Shown in pieces: positions 35,239 through 43,406 of a stretch of 64,000 bases of DNA. Positions within the stretch are counted from its first letter, which is position 1. Each line of letters starts with the position of its first letter. The stretch covers positions 2,666,501-2,730,500 of the forward strand of contig CP046177.1 in assembly GCA_014075215.1 (NCBI GenBank). Direction: 5' to 3'. The notes beneath the pieces are model-generated. The model did not search any database. It had not been told where the DNA came from and saw only the letters and a list, made by a program, of their open reading frames with translations. The translations under genes were made by a program, and so were the position numbers. The stretch is from Flavobacteriaceae bacterium (GTDB lineage: Bacteria > Bacteroidota > Bacteroidia > Flavobacteriales > Flavobacteriaceae).

Positions 35239-35697
35239 CTACTTGTTCCATCTTTTCAATTGATTAAAAAAGAGCAATTGTACAATGAGCATAAAGAATA
35301 ATACTTGAAAATAACTGAACTCATTTGCTCCTGTTTCTTTTCCTAAAAGAACAGTTACCACATAATTTATTCCGGGCTGAATTAGGGAATATATGATGGC
35401 AAATACAAATGCCAGTCGATAAGACTGTGAGCGTAAACTATCTATATACTCATCCTCTATTTTTTCTTTAGAAACCGATATGATAAGCATTCCCAGTAAC
35501 AGGATATTAGATAAGATGGGCTTTATCCACAGTGGCTCATCAACAAATTTTTTAGCTATCATTAGTAAAAAAGCAAAAATGGCAATTGTGATACCAACCT
35601 TCTTATATTTATGTGCCAGTTGAAATTTGTGGAGTTTTTCTAGTCTGTTTCGTTCTTTTTCACAATAAGATTTTCTCATGATTCTATATTTTGACAA
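35239..35697 (-). CDS. Four-TM membrane protein paired with XRE regulator
   Basis: A 152-aa inner-membrane protein. A basic N-terminus (residues 1-32, MRKSYCEKERNRLEKL) is followed by about four hydrophobic segments (IAIFAFLLMIA, ILLLGMLIIS, LAFVFAIIYSLI, YFQVLFFMLIVQLLFF). No catalytic motif is seen. Such proteins with a downstream small XRE gene are common in Firmicutes and Bacteroidota and may control the regulator's activity, but this is not established. The start follows a Bacteroidota -7 box and a palindrome. Confidence 0.75.
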   Translation of the reverse strand: MSKYRIMRKSYCEKERNRLEKLHKFQLAHKYKKVGITIAIFAFLLMIAKKFVDEPLWIKPILSNILLLGMLIISVSKEKIEDEYIDSLRSQSYRLAFVFAIIYSLIQPGINYVVTVLLGKETGANEFSYFQVLFFMLIVQLLFFNQLKRWNK

Positions 35698-35715
35698 GTT
35701 TACTTATTATAATAA

Positions 35716-35739
35716 CAAATATACTTTACATTTTGTAAA
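35716..35739 (-). promoter_or_regulatory. Promoter -7 box with adjacent palindromic operator
   Basis: On the minus strand TATATTTG (35716-35723) fits the -7 box. Immediately upstream is TTTACA-TTT-TGTAAA (35725-35739), a perfect 6-bp inverted repeat placed between the -33 and -7 positions, suited to repression by the co-encoded XRE protein. Confidence 0.6.
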
Positions 35740-35914
35740 CTACAGAATATTTTTTAAAAAATATTTTATACATTAGAAATCTATTAATCAAAACTATATT
35801 TTATGATGTCTAGAGATTCCGGTAAACCAAACGTTGCTTTTTGGATAATAGTGGACTTGCTACATTTAGAGTGACAAAGAGTTAAGCTAATTTTATCTAA
35901 AATAACTTAACCAT

Positions 35915-36214
35915 ATGAAACGAAGAAAATACAGTAAAGAGTTTAAAATTAAAGCAGTAGAATTAAGCAATGTACGAGGTAACACAAAGCAGATTGCCAT
36001 GGAATTGGGAATCAGTGCAGATCTTATTTACAGATGGCGTAGAGAATTAGAACAGCGTCCTGATTTAGCTTTTAGCGGTAATGGCGTCAAACAACTCACA
36101 GAAGATCAGAAAGAGTTAGAGCGATTACGTAAACAGCTCAAGGATGTTACCATGGAGCGGGATATCTTAAAAAAGGCCGTGAGCATCTTCTCCAAGAGCG
36201 ATCGGAAGTATTGA
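35915..36214 (+). CDS. IS3-family transposase OrfA
   Basis: A 99-aa DNA-binding subunit with HTH (GNTKQIAMELGISADLIYRWRRELEQ) and a leucine-zipper-like helix (LERLRKQLKDVTMERDILKKAVSIF). A slippery TTAAAAAAGG near 36167-36176 fits the A6G signal used by IS3 elements to make an OrfAB fusion by -1 frameshifting. It overlaps OrfB by four bases. Confidence 0.92.
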   Translation: MKRRKYSKEFKIKAVELSNVRGNTKQIAMELGISADLIYRWRRELEQRPDLAFSGNGVKQLTEDQKELERLRKQLKDVTMERDILKKAVSIFSKSDRKY

Positions 36215-37080
36215 AATTTATCAAAGATTACAGTAGAGAATATCCGGTTGGGAAGATGTGTAAAATTTTTAAAATTAGTAGAAACAGTTATTACAGGAGT
36301 AAGAATTATGTTCCATCAGATAGAGATGGAAAAAATCGTATGCTACTCTCTGAGATTCACCGTATCTGTGAGCGAAGTAAATCTACTTATGGAAGTCCTA
36401 GAATTACAGAGGAACTCAAAGCTAAAGGGTTTAAAGTATATAGGTCTAGGGTAGCACGATTGATGAAAAAACACGGGATTAAAGCAGTTCGTAAAAAGAA
36501 ATTTGTTGTCACGACAGATTCTAAGCATCAATATCCAGTAGCTGATAATGTATTGGATAGAGATTTTAAAGCTACCGCTGCTGCACAGAAATGGGTTTCT
36601 GATATTACCTATTTAAAGACTGCACAAGGATGGCTGTACTTAACGGTAATTATTGACCTGTTTGATCGTAAAGTCATTGGTTGGTCTTTGAGCAATGGAC
36701 TCAAAGCAAGACAAACTATCATTGCTGCATGGAGAATGGCTGTAAACAACAGAATGCCTTGTGAAGGTATGATTTTTCATTCTGATCGAGGTGTACAATA
36801 CGCATCTCATGCGTTTGTTAATATCCTTAAAAGTTATCATGTAACACCCAGTATGAGTAGAAAAGGAAACTGTTGGGATAATGCAGTAGCTGAATCTTTT
36901 TTTAAAACAATCAAAACAGAACTAATGATAGACAATAAGTTTATATCCAACAAAAGTCTTCAAATTAAAGTCTTTGAATACATAGAAACTTGGTACAACA
37001 GATACAGAAGACATTCTGCTCTTGGTTACAAAAATATCATCGAATTTGAAAAATTATATCAAATCAAAAATGTAGCTTAA
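36211..37080 (+). CDS. IS3-family transposase OrfB (DDE integrase core)
   Basis: 289 aa if started at the TTG within the overlap. It has the HTH_21-like segment (RSKSTYGSPRITEELKAKGF) and the rve core: WVSDITYLKTAQGWLYLTVI (Asp), IFHSDRGVQYAS (Asp), and NCWDNAVAESFFKTIKTEL (Glu), with the usual DD35E spacing. Normally made as an OrfAB fusion by frameshifting. Frame intact, so the element may be active. Confidence 0.92.
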   Translation: MKFIKDYSREYPVGKMCKIFKISRNSYYRSKNYVPSDRDGKNRMLLSEIHRICERSKSTYGSPRITEELKAKGFKVYRSRVARLMKKHGIKAVRKKKFVVTTDSKHQYPVADNVLDRDFKATAAAQKWVSDITYLKTAQGWLYLTVIIDLFDRKVIGWSLSNGLKARQTIIAAWRMAVNNRMPCEGMIFHSDRGVQYASHAFVNILKSYHVTPSMSRKGNCWDNAVAESFFKTIKTELMIDNKFISNKSLQIKVFEYIETWYNRYRRHSALGYKNIIEFEKLYQIKNVA

Positions 37081-37729
37081 CTTTTTGTACCATTTTTTGT
37101 TGCATATCCATAGGTATTATTGCTCTTATTTGGAACGGAATAGGAGTAAATGCTTATATACAGCAAGCATATCAAACAGATTCTTTTAAAGCTACATACA
37201 CGGAAGAACAACTTGAAACCATATACAACATGCCTGCCTGGGCAACTGCTGCTTTTGCAATAGCTGTATTTGGAGGATTTTTGGGAGCCTTACTATTATT
37301 GCTCAAACGAAAACTAGCTACACCTATCTTTATATTATCTTTTGTAGGGATTATAGTACAAATGATTTATAACCTTTTCATAGCTAAGGCAATAGAGGTA
37401 TATGGCCCGGGTGCTATTGTCATGCTTATATTGGTTGTTTTGATTGGGGTATTTTTAATTTGGTACTCTAAAAAAGCAACTGCTAATGGGTGGTTGTCTT
37501 AATTAATTAACCTAAAAGCTATTAAATAAGATTTGTAGATACACTTTAAAATAAGATCGCTACGCTACCAGAATTAAGAATCAAGACAGTCATGATGCTT
37601 GGCTCTGGAGTCAATAGGGCTTTAAATGATGATATTTTATATTGTTCCGGCTATATTTTAGCTTTATTTTATTCAAAAAATAGTGCTACTTTTTCGACGT
37701 TTTAAGAAAAAAATCGCTAATAATTCCGA

Positions 37730-38860
37730 TCATACTTTAATTGTACAAGATTTATAGATATCTTCATATACCGGTAAGATATTCTTTAGCGAAAATTGTC
37801 TTGCGTGTTCTTTTGCATTTGCTTTAAACCTGTTCAGAGTATGGTCATCTTTTAAAATTGTAAGTGCATTAGCAGCCATATCTTCTACATCTCCGATAGT
37901 GCTCAAAAACCCTGTTTTTCCATGAATGTTCACTTCAGGTAAACCGCCCGTATTTGTAGATATCACCGCTGTATCTGCTGCCATAGCTTCCAAAGCGGCC
38001 AATCCGAAACTCTCACTGACAGACGGCAATAAAAAAACATCCGAATAGCATAGAATCTTAGCTATTTCATAACTATTGCCCAGGAAAATAACTTTGCCCG
38101 AAAGTTGCAATTCCTCTACTAATGCTTCTGCTTTTATCCTATCCGGCCCCTCTCCTACCATAAGCAGTTTTGATGGTACTTCTTTCTGAATTAAATCAAA
38201 TACTTTAATAACATCGGTTATTCTCTTTACAGGCCTGAAGTTGCTTACATGTGTCAGAATTCTTTCATCGGGTTTTGCCAGCGCAATTCGTTTACATTCA
38301 TTTTGATGTTCCTTATCATATTTATCTATATCTATAAAATTATAGACTACTTCTATAGGATTCGTAATCGTAAATAATCGCTGTGTATCTTTTTTTAAAC
38401 TCTTAGAAACTGCCGTTACCACGTCTGAGTTATTAATGCTAAATGCTACTGCTGTTTTATAGGTAGGATGGCTTCCTACCAGGGTAATATCCGTTCCGTG
38501 TAATGTAGTGACTACTTTTACGGTAATGCCTTTTTGTTTCAACATTTGTTTTGCCATATAAGCAGCATAAGCATGCGGAATAGCATAATGTACGTGTAAC
38601 ACTTCCAGTCGATGCTTTTCAACAATTTCCACCATTTTACTCGACAATGCCAATTCGTAAGGTTGGTGTTGAAAGAGCGGATATTCTTCTAGCAATACTT
38701 CATGAAAATGTAAATTACGAGAAATGAAATCCAGGCGGACAGGCTGATTATAAGTAATAAAATGTACTTCATATCCTTTGTTGGCAAGAGCCATTCCTAA
38801 CTCGGTTGCCACCACTCCGCTTCCTCCAAATGTAGGATAACATACAATACCTATCTTCAT
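37730..38860 (-). CDS. bshA: N-acetyl-alpha-D-glucosaminyl L-malate synthase BshA
   Basis: A 376-aa GT4 glycosyltransferase that joins UDP-GlcNAc and L-malate, the first step of bacillithiol synthesis. Visible: MKIGIVCYPTFGGSGVVATELG, HVHYAIPHAYAAYMAKQML, HGTDITLVGSHPTYK, VSNFRPVKRI, VGEGPDR and the ESFGLAALEAMA nucleotide-binding glutamates. I chose the inner ATG; the frame extends 21 codons upstream into repeat-like sequence. A TATCTTTG box lies at 39004-39011, about 140 bp upstream. bshB and bshC are not in the window, as is usual when these genes are dispersed. Confidence 0.93.
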   Translation of the reverse strand: MKIGIVCYPTFGGSGVVATELGMALANKGYEVHFITYNQPVRLDFISRNLHFHEVLLEEYPLFQHQPYELALSSKMVEIVEKHRLEVLHVHYAIPHAYAAYMAKQMLKQKGITVKVVTTLHGTDITLVGSHPTYKTAVAFSINNSDVVTAVSKSLKKDTQRLFTITNPIEVVYNFIDIDKYDKEHQNECKRIALAKPDERILTHVSNFRPVKRITDVIKVFDLIQKEVPSKLLMVGEGPDRIKAEALVEELQLSGKVIFLGNSYEIAKILCYSDVFLLPSVSESFGLAALEAMAADTAVISTNTGGLPEVNIHGKTGFLSTIGDVEDMAANALTILKDDHTLNRFKANAKEHARQFSLKNILPVYEDIYKSCTIKV

Positions 38861-38879
38861 ATTTTTTGTTGAAGTATTA

Positions 38880-38935
38880 AATAATACGGTCTCAAATTTA
38901 AAAGTTTTAAGTTTGAAAGTCAATGAACTTTAAAT
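38880..38935. repeat. Dispersed AAAAGTTTTAAGTTTGAAAG repeat
   Basis: CAAATTTAAAAGTTTTAAGTTTGAAAGTC just upstream of bshA belongs to the short repeat family found in many other gaps of the window. Confidence 0.45.
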
Positions 38936-39064
38936 ACTCGGAAAATAAGCTTCATTTTTTGAGTAAATACCATTCAATATAACATTATTTCAACTTGCAG
39001 ATACAAAGATAATAGTATTTCCAAGCAATTTTTCTAAACAAAAGCATAAAAAATTGTCTCAACT

Positions 39065-39910
39065 CTAATAGTCTCCCAAAGTAACAGGGTTTTGAGCCAA
39101 AGCCATTTCCAATTGCTCATCATTGGGTGCTTTTCCGTGCCAAGCATGTGTATACATCATAAAATCAACACCGTTTCCCATTTCCGTATGTAATAATACA
39201 CAAATAGGTTTTCCTTTTCCTAATTTCAATTTTGCTTCTGTTAACCCATTTTTGATAGCATCAATATCATTTCCTTGTTTTATTTCCAGCACTTCCCAAT
39301 CAAAAGCATCAAATTTTGCTTTAATATCTCCCATAGGCAATACATCATCTGTAGCACCATCTATTTGTTTTCCGTTTACATCTATAGTAACTATAAGGTT
39401 ATCTGTCTTTCTTGCCGCAGCATACATAACTGATTCCCAAATCTGGCCTTCCTGTAGTTCTCCGTCTCCGTGTAAGCTATATACCGTTTTATTGTCTCTA
39501 TTTAATTTTTTGGATTCGGCTGCTCCAATAGCTACAGACATCCCCTGTCCTAAAGACCCGGAAGCAATTCTAACGCCTGGTAAGCCTTCATGTGTTGTGG
39601 GGTGTCCCTGCAAGCGAGAGTTTAATTTTCTAAATGTTGCTAACTCTGCTACGGGAAAAAAGCTACTACGCGCCAAAACACTGTAAAAAACAGGAGAGAT
39701 ATGACCGTTAGATAAAAAGAAAATATCCTCATCTTTACCATCCATGGTAAAATCTTTACGATAGTCCATTACTCCCCGGTACAAAACCGTAAAAAATTCC
39801 GCACATCCCAAAGAGCCTCCCGGATGACCGGAATTTACAGCATGCACCATTCGTAAAATGTCTCTTCTTACCTGTTGTGTAAAGTCTTGCAGATACTGTG
39901 TAGTAGCCAT
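39065..39910 (-). CDS. Transketolase N-terminal (TPP-binding) subunit
   Basis: A 281-aa subunit equal to the first third of transketolase. It has the TPP/magnesium-binding blocks NSGHPGGSLGCAEFF, FFLSNGHISPVFYSVLA, RIASGSLGQGMSVAIGAAES, YSLHGDGELQEGQIWE (GDG motif) and the closing HAWHGKAPND. The partner subunit that completes the enzyme is normally encoded next to it; here the next gene on the strand is bshA, so the partner is elsewhere. The start at 39910 is supported by a promoter at 39928-39958, which lies upstream of this ATG but overlaps the longer frame. Confidence 0.93.
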   Translation of the reverse strand: MATTQYLQDFTQQVRRDILRMVHAVNSGHPGGSLGCAEFFTVLYRGVMDYRKDFTMDGKDEDIFFLSNGHISPVFYSVLARSSFFPVAELATFRKLNSRLQGHPTTHEGLPGVRIASGSLGQGMSVAIGAAESKKLNRDNKTVYSLHGDGELQEGQIWESVMYAAARKTDNLIVTIDVNGKQIDGATDDVLPMGDIKAKFDAFDWEVLEIKQGNDIDAIKNGLTEAKLKLGKGKPICVLLHTEMGNGVDFMMYTHAWHGKAPNDEQLEMALAQNPVTLGDY

Positions 39911-39927
39911 AAATAAAATTGTTTGAG

Positions 39928-39958
39928 CAAAAGTAATTTTTTTAGTTTCAACGGACAA
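39928..39958 (-). promoter_or_regulatory. Promoter of the transketolase subunit gene
   Basis: On the minus strand: TTG (39956-39958), 20 bases, TACTTTTG (39928-39935), 18 bp before the chosen start. It fits the Bacteroidota consensus and decides the start. Confidence 0.7.
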
Positions 39959-40013
39959 GATTATTTATGTCATATATTTTCAGATTTTAATTTTTTAACT
40001 ATATAACAATTCA

Positions 40014-41273
40014 TTACGTTTTTTGTTTTTTCTTTTTGGCTGCGGGGAATAGTACATTGTTTAGTATCAATCTGTAGCCCGGCGAATTGAGGTGCAGGTC
40101 TAATTCCGTTTTGGGATCTCCTACCCTGTGTGAATAATCCTCAGGATCATGCCCTCCGTAAAATGTAAACATGCCCTTTCCTTTGATTCCATGAATATAG
40201 CGCGCTTCTCTATTGACTTTATTTTCTCCCATGACCAATACATTTGGCTTTACCGTATTTCTGTCAAAAGACGTTGTTTGCCCCATAAAGCCCTTTACCA
40301 ACTGTGTGTGATTTTGGCATAACATGGTGGGTACCTGATCCCATTTTGCTGAAAATTCTGTTAATGTAAAATAATCGGATGTTTTTGGGATTCTCCTTTT
40401 GCTAGTCATATCTATAGAAGAAAATTCATAAATTATCGGGTTTTTGACTAATGTAAAATCTTTAAATGCAAACGTTCTGTTATAATCTATTTTCGACTGA
40501 TATCCGGGCTCCGACGGATCTCCGTCAAACATCGATTCTGCTATATCTACTCCTTCGGCAGCCAAGGCAATATCAAAACTATCCGTAGCCGAACACATGG
40601 CAAACATAAATCCACCACCAATTACATAATCTCTGATTTTTTTACTTACTGCTAATTTTAATTCCGACACTTTGCCGTATCCTAATGATTTAGATAGTTT
40701 TTCGGCATTTTGTTTCCCTTCTATATACCAGGGAGCGGTTCTGAAAGCTCCGTAAAAGCGCCCATATTGGCCTGTAAAATCTTCATGGTGCAAATGCAAC
40801 CATTCGTATAACAGTAATTTGTCATTTAACACTTCTTCATCGTATACGACATCAAACGGAATTTCCGCATAGGTCAGAACCAGTGTAACGGCGTCATCCC
40901 ACGGCATTTTATCTTTTGGGGAATACACCGCAATTTTAGGAGCTTTTTCCAGTGTAACGGCTTCCTGATTTTTTGAGGGCGATCCTATTTCCTGTAAAAT
41001 CAATTGCGATTTTGTATCGGAAATGACCTGATAAGAAACTCCCCGGATCTTACACTCATTCTCCACAATACTGCTATTTTCAATTAAGAAAGCACCGCCG
41101 TCATAGTTGAGCAACCATTTTGATTTTAATCCGTTTTCCAGAGAAAAGTAAACAATTCCATAGGCTTTTAAATGGTTTTTCTGATTGTCATGGCTCATAG
41201 GAATATAGATGAAAGACGCCGAGGTTATACTTGAAATTAAGAAGAATATGGATAGTAGTATGGTTTTTTTCAA
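40014..41273 (-). CDS. Secreted asparagine synthetase B-like conserved protein
   Basis: A 419-aa exported protein with signal peptide (residues 1-19). Related flavobacterial proteins are, as I recall, usually annotated asparagine synthetase B, but the AMP-binding SGGxDS motif of true synthetases is not visible. The body has a GATase/ThuA-like look: IAVYSPKDKMPWDDAVTLVLTYAEIPFDVVYDEE, a GGGFMFAMCSATDSFDIALAA strand-turn, then YGGHDPEDYSHRVGD near the end. A flavodoxin-like envelope enzyme is possible. The C-terminus is lysine-rich. Function uncertain. It lies 104 bp upstream of the transketolase gene on the same strand. Confidence 0.7.
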   Translation of the reverse strand: MKKTILLSIFFLISSITSASFIYIPMSHDNQKNHLKAYGIVYFSLENGLKSKWLLNYDGGAFLIENSSIVENECKIRGVSYQVISDTKSQLILQEIGSPSKNQEAVTLEKAPKIAVYSPKDKMPWDDAVTLVLTYAEIPFDVVYDEEVLNDKLLLYEWLHLHHEDFTGQYGRFYGAFRTAPWYIEGKQNAEKLSKSLGYGKVSELKLAVSKKIRDYVIGGGFMFAMCSATDSFDIALAAEGVDIAESMFDGDPSEPGYQSKIDYNRTFAFKDFTLVKNPIIYEFSSIDMTSKRRIPKTSDYFTLTEFSAKWDQVPTMLCQNHTQLVKGFMGQTTSFDRNTVKPNVLVMGENKVNREARYIHGIKGKGMFTFYGGHDPEDYSHRVGDPKTELDLHLNSPGYRLILNNVLFPAAKKKKQKT

Positions 41274-41455
41274 AAAAAATTAAAGTTTAGAAAACTAAGG
41301 TACAATTTTTGTTTGGCGTTCGCTTGTCAATTTACTTTTTTATGAATTGTTTAAGAATTAGAAACTCTTTTTTGGAGTTTGTTCACGCATTTTAAAATTT
41401 AAAAGTTTCAACCTCTCGACTCTTTTAAACACCGGAAAAATGACATTGTTTTTTT

Positions 41456-42982
41456 CTAAAAAGGCATATCGTCTTCTTCACTCGAACCAAAAGCATTTTT
41501 AGGCTCTATACGCTGATCGGGGGAAATACCTTCTCCAAAATCGTTATTCATACTGGAGTGAAATTCGCTGCTAAACCCTTCTTCCAAATCTGAGAATTGC
41601 GCCAAATGTCCCGTAAATTTTAATCGAATCGTATCCAGGCCTCCATTTCTGTGTTTGGCAACAATAAACTCTCCTTGCCCTTCACAGGGAGTATGCTCTT
41701 CATCGTCCCACTCGGTAATTCCATAATATTCCGGACGGTAAATAAACGAAACGATATCTGCGTCTTGCTCTATGGCGCCGGATTCACGTAAGTCCGATAA
41801 TAAGGGACGCTTGCTTCCTCCTCTTGTTTCTACGGCTCGTGATAATTGAGACAGGGCAATTACAGGAATATTCAATTCTTTGGCCAGTGCCTTTAAATTC
41901 CTGGAAATAGTGGAAATCTCCTGCTCTCTGTTTCCAATACTTTTACCGGTATTTCCAGTCGTCATTAACTGCAAATAGTCAATCACAATGATTTTTACAT
42001 TATGTTGAGATACCAACCGCCTTGCTTTTGCCCGCAAATCAAAAATAGACAGAGAAGGAGTATCGTCTATAAAAATAGGAGCATTGGATAATTTCTTTAC
42101 TTTGACATTCAGCTGCTCCCATTCGTGCGGTTCCAGGTTTCCTTTACGCAATTTCTCCGAGGTCAGTCCGGTTTCAGAAGAAATCATTCTGGTAATAAGT
42201 TGTACCGATGACATTTCCAGCGAGAATATGGCTACGGGATACTCAAAATCAATCGCCATATTTTTAGCCATGGAAATCACAAAAGCTGTTTTACCCATAC
42301 CCGGCCGTGCTGCAATAATCACCAGATCGGAAGGTTGCCACCCGGAAGTTAGCGCATCCAGTCTGTCAAACCCGGTAGCTAAGCCACTCATACCCTCCTG
42401 ATTGGAAATATCCTGAATTTTTTTTAACGCTTGTTTTACCAGATCTCCTGCATCTTCGGAGCTTTTTTTAAGATTCCCTTGAGTTACCTCAAAAAGTTTT
42501 GCTTCCGCACTGTCCAGCAAGTCAAACACGTCAGTAGTTTCATCGTATGCATTTTCAATAATATCATTTGATATGGTAATAAGTTTGCGCTGAATATACT
42601 TTTGCAAAATAATACGGGCATGAAACTCAATATGTGCCGAAGAGGCTACTTTTTGAGTCAGTCGGATTAGATAAAAATCACCGCCTATAATATCTAACTT
42701 TCCGTCTTTTTTTAATTGATTGGAAACCGTAAGTAAATCAATCGGTTTTGATTCCCGGAATAAATCAAAAATTGCCCGATAGATTTCCTGATGCTTTATT
42801 TCATAAAAAGCATCGGGGTGTAAAATATCAATCACATCATCAATGCCTTTTTTATCAATCATCATAGCACCAATTACAGCCTCTTCCAAATCAACAGCTT
42901 GTGGTGGAATCTTCCCTTTTTCAAGGCTGATGATTCTCGATTTTTCTATTTTTTTTCCTGTAATCGGGTTTGCTTTTTCCAT
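41456..42982 (-). CDS. dnaB: Replicative DNA helicase DnaB
   Basis: A 508-aa hexameric helicase of the replication fork. N-terminal DnaB domain: PPQAVDLEEAVIGAMMIDKKGIDDV. C-terminal RecA-like domain: GLATGFDRLDALTSGW, Walker A ARPGMGKTAF, Walker B VIIVIDYLQLM-like IIVIDYLQLMT, LSQLSRAVETR, and SDLRESGAIEQDADIV. I chose MEKANP, because a TACCTTTG box at 42989-42996 sits only seven bases upstream and overlaps the ATG three codons earlier. No intein or insertion is seen. Confidence 0.96.
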   Translation of the reverse strand: MEKANPITGKKIEKSRIISLEKGKIPPQAVDLEEAVIGAMMIDKKGIDDVIDILHPDAFYEIKHQEIYRAIFDLFRESKPIDLLTVSNQLKKDGKLDIIGGDFYLIRLTQKVASSAHIEFHARIILQKYIQRKLITISNDIIENAYDETTDVFDLLDSAEAKLFEVTQGNLKKSSEDAGDLVKQALKKIQDISNQEGMSGLATGFDRLDALTSGWQPSDLVIIAARPGMGKTAFVISMAKNMAIDFEYPVAIFSLEMSSVQLITRMISSETGLTSEKLRKGNLEPHEWEQLNVKVKKLSNAPIFIDDTPSLSIFDLRAKARRLVSQHNVKIIVIDYLQLMTTGNTGKSIGNREQEISTISRNLKALAKELNIPVIALSQLSRAVETRGGSKRPLLSDLRESGAIEQDADIVSFIYRPEYYGITEWDDEEHTPCEGQGEFIVAKHRNGGLDTIRLKFTGHLAQFSDLEEGFSSEFHSSMNNDFGEGISPDQRIEPKNAFGSSEEDDMPF

Positions 42983-42988
42983 AAGGGG

Positions 42989-42996
42989 CAAAGGTA
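42989..42996 (-). promoter_or_regulatory. TAnnTTTG box of dnaB
   Basis: TACCTTTG on the minus strand, seven bases before the chosen dnaB start. This implies a very short or absent leader. Confidence 0.55.
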
Positions 42997-43182
42997 GTTT
43001 TTTAATTGGTAAACTTTAAAACGTTCCTCCTTTTTATTGTGCACAAATTTTGTTAACCAAGTTGTTATTATCTTGTTAATAACCCCTAAAAATGTGAATT
43101 ATGATGCCATTCAAAACCGGTATAACGTTACTCAAAAAATGAAGCTGATTTTCCCTATATACAGTTTGCGAACTTTTTATTT

Positions 43183-43392
43183 GAGACCTTTGCAAAATAG
43201 TGATATATTCTGTATTGAAATTGATTTGACTTCAAATTTCTTCCTTCTCGAAAATTTTAAATCCTCAAAAACCAATAGGTTATTCCGGTTCAAAATTTTC
43301 TTCGGGCGTCGAACTTTTTTGCCAAATCAATTCTGCAGAGGTCTCTATTTATTACTTTCAACTTTTAAACTTTCCAACTTTAAACAGTATTA
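43183..43392. repeat. Intergenic repeat cluster between dnaB and DUF3810 gene
   Basis: The 400-bp gap between divergent genes holds a GAGACCTTTGCAAAATAG arm (43183-43200), an imperfect inverse GCAGAGGTCTC (43335-43345), and then ACTTTCAACTTTTAAACTTTCCAACTTT (43354-43381). These are members of the two dispersed repeat families of the window. A frame spanning the gap looks non-coding. Confidence 0.55.
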
Positions 43393-43406
43393 GTACATTT
43401 ATGCTA

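Larger units (their letters stand above)
35852..37110 (+). mobile_element. IS3-family element, copy 1, with 3-bp target duplication
   Basis: The ends are TGGACTTGCTACA and the imperfect inverse TGTTGCATATCCA. It is flanked by TAG (35849-35851 and 37111-37113). It is nearly identical to the copy at 58271-59529, with one coding difference seen (Tyr versus Ser in the VYRSR/VSRSR segment of OrfB). Confidence 0.93.
35803..37502 (+). pseudogene. Membrane protein gene interrupted by an IS3 element
   Basis: The first 16 codons (MMSRDSGKPNVAFWII) lie at 35803-35851 and the remainder resumes after the IS at 37114. Removing the element and one copy of the TAG duplication gives 438 bp, a 145-aa protein continuing GIIALIWNGIGVNAY, with about four membrane segments (IIGIIALIW, AAFAIAVFGGFLGALLLL, IFILSFVGIIVQMIY, AIVMLILVVLIGVFLIW). 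The family is unrecognised, perhaps a small DoxX-like or sugar transporter-like protein. The downstream part could only be expressed from an internal ATG at 37230. Confidence 0.85.

Noticed and set aside
39123..39686. 187-aa frame opposite the transketolase subunit
   Set aside because: Antisense to strongly conserved TPP-binding motifs. No start context.
43037..43393. 118-aa frame between dnaB and the DUF3810 gene
   Set aside because: It spans the dispersed GAGACCTTTGC and AACTTTTAAACTTTCC repeats and the dnaB promoter region. It looks like translated repeats, not a gene.
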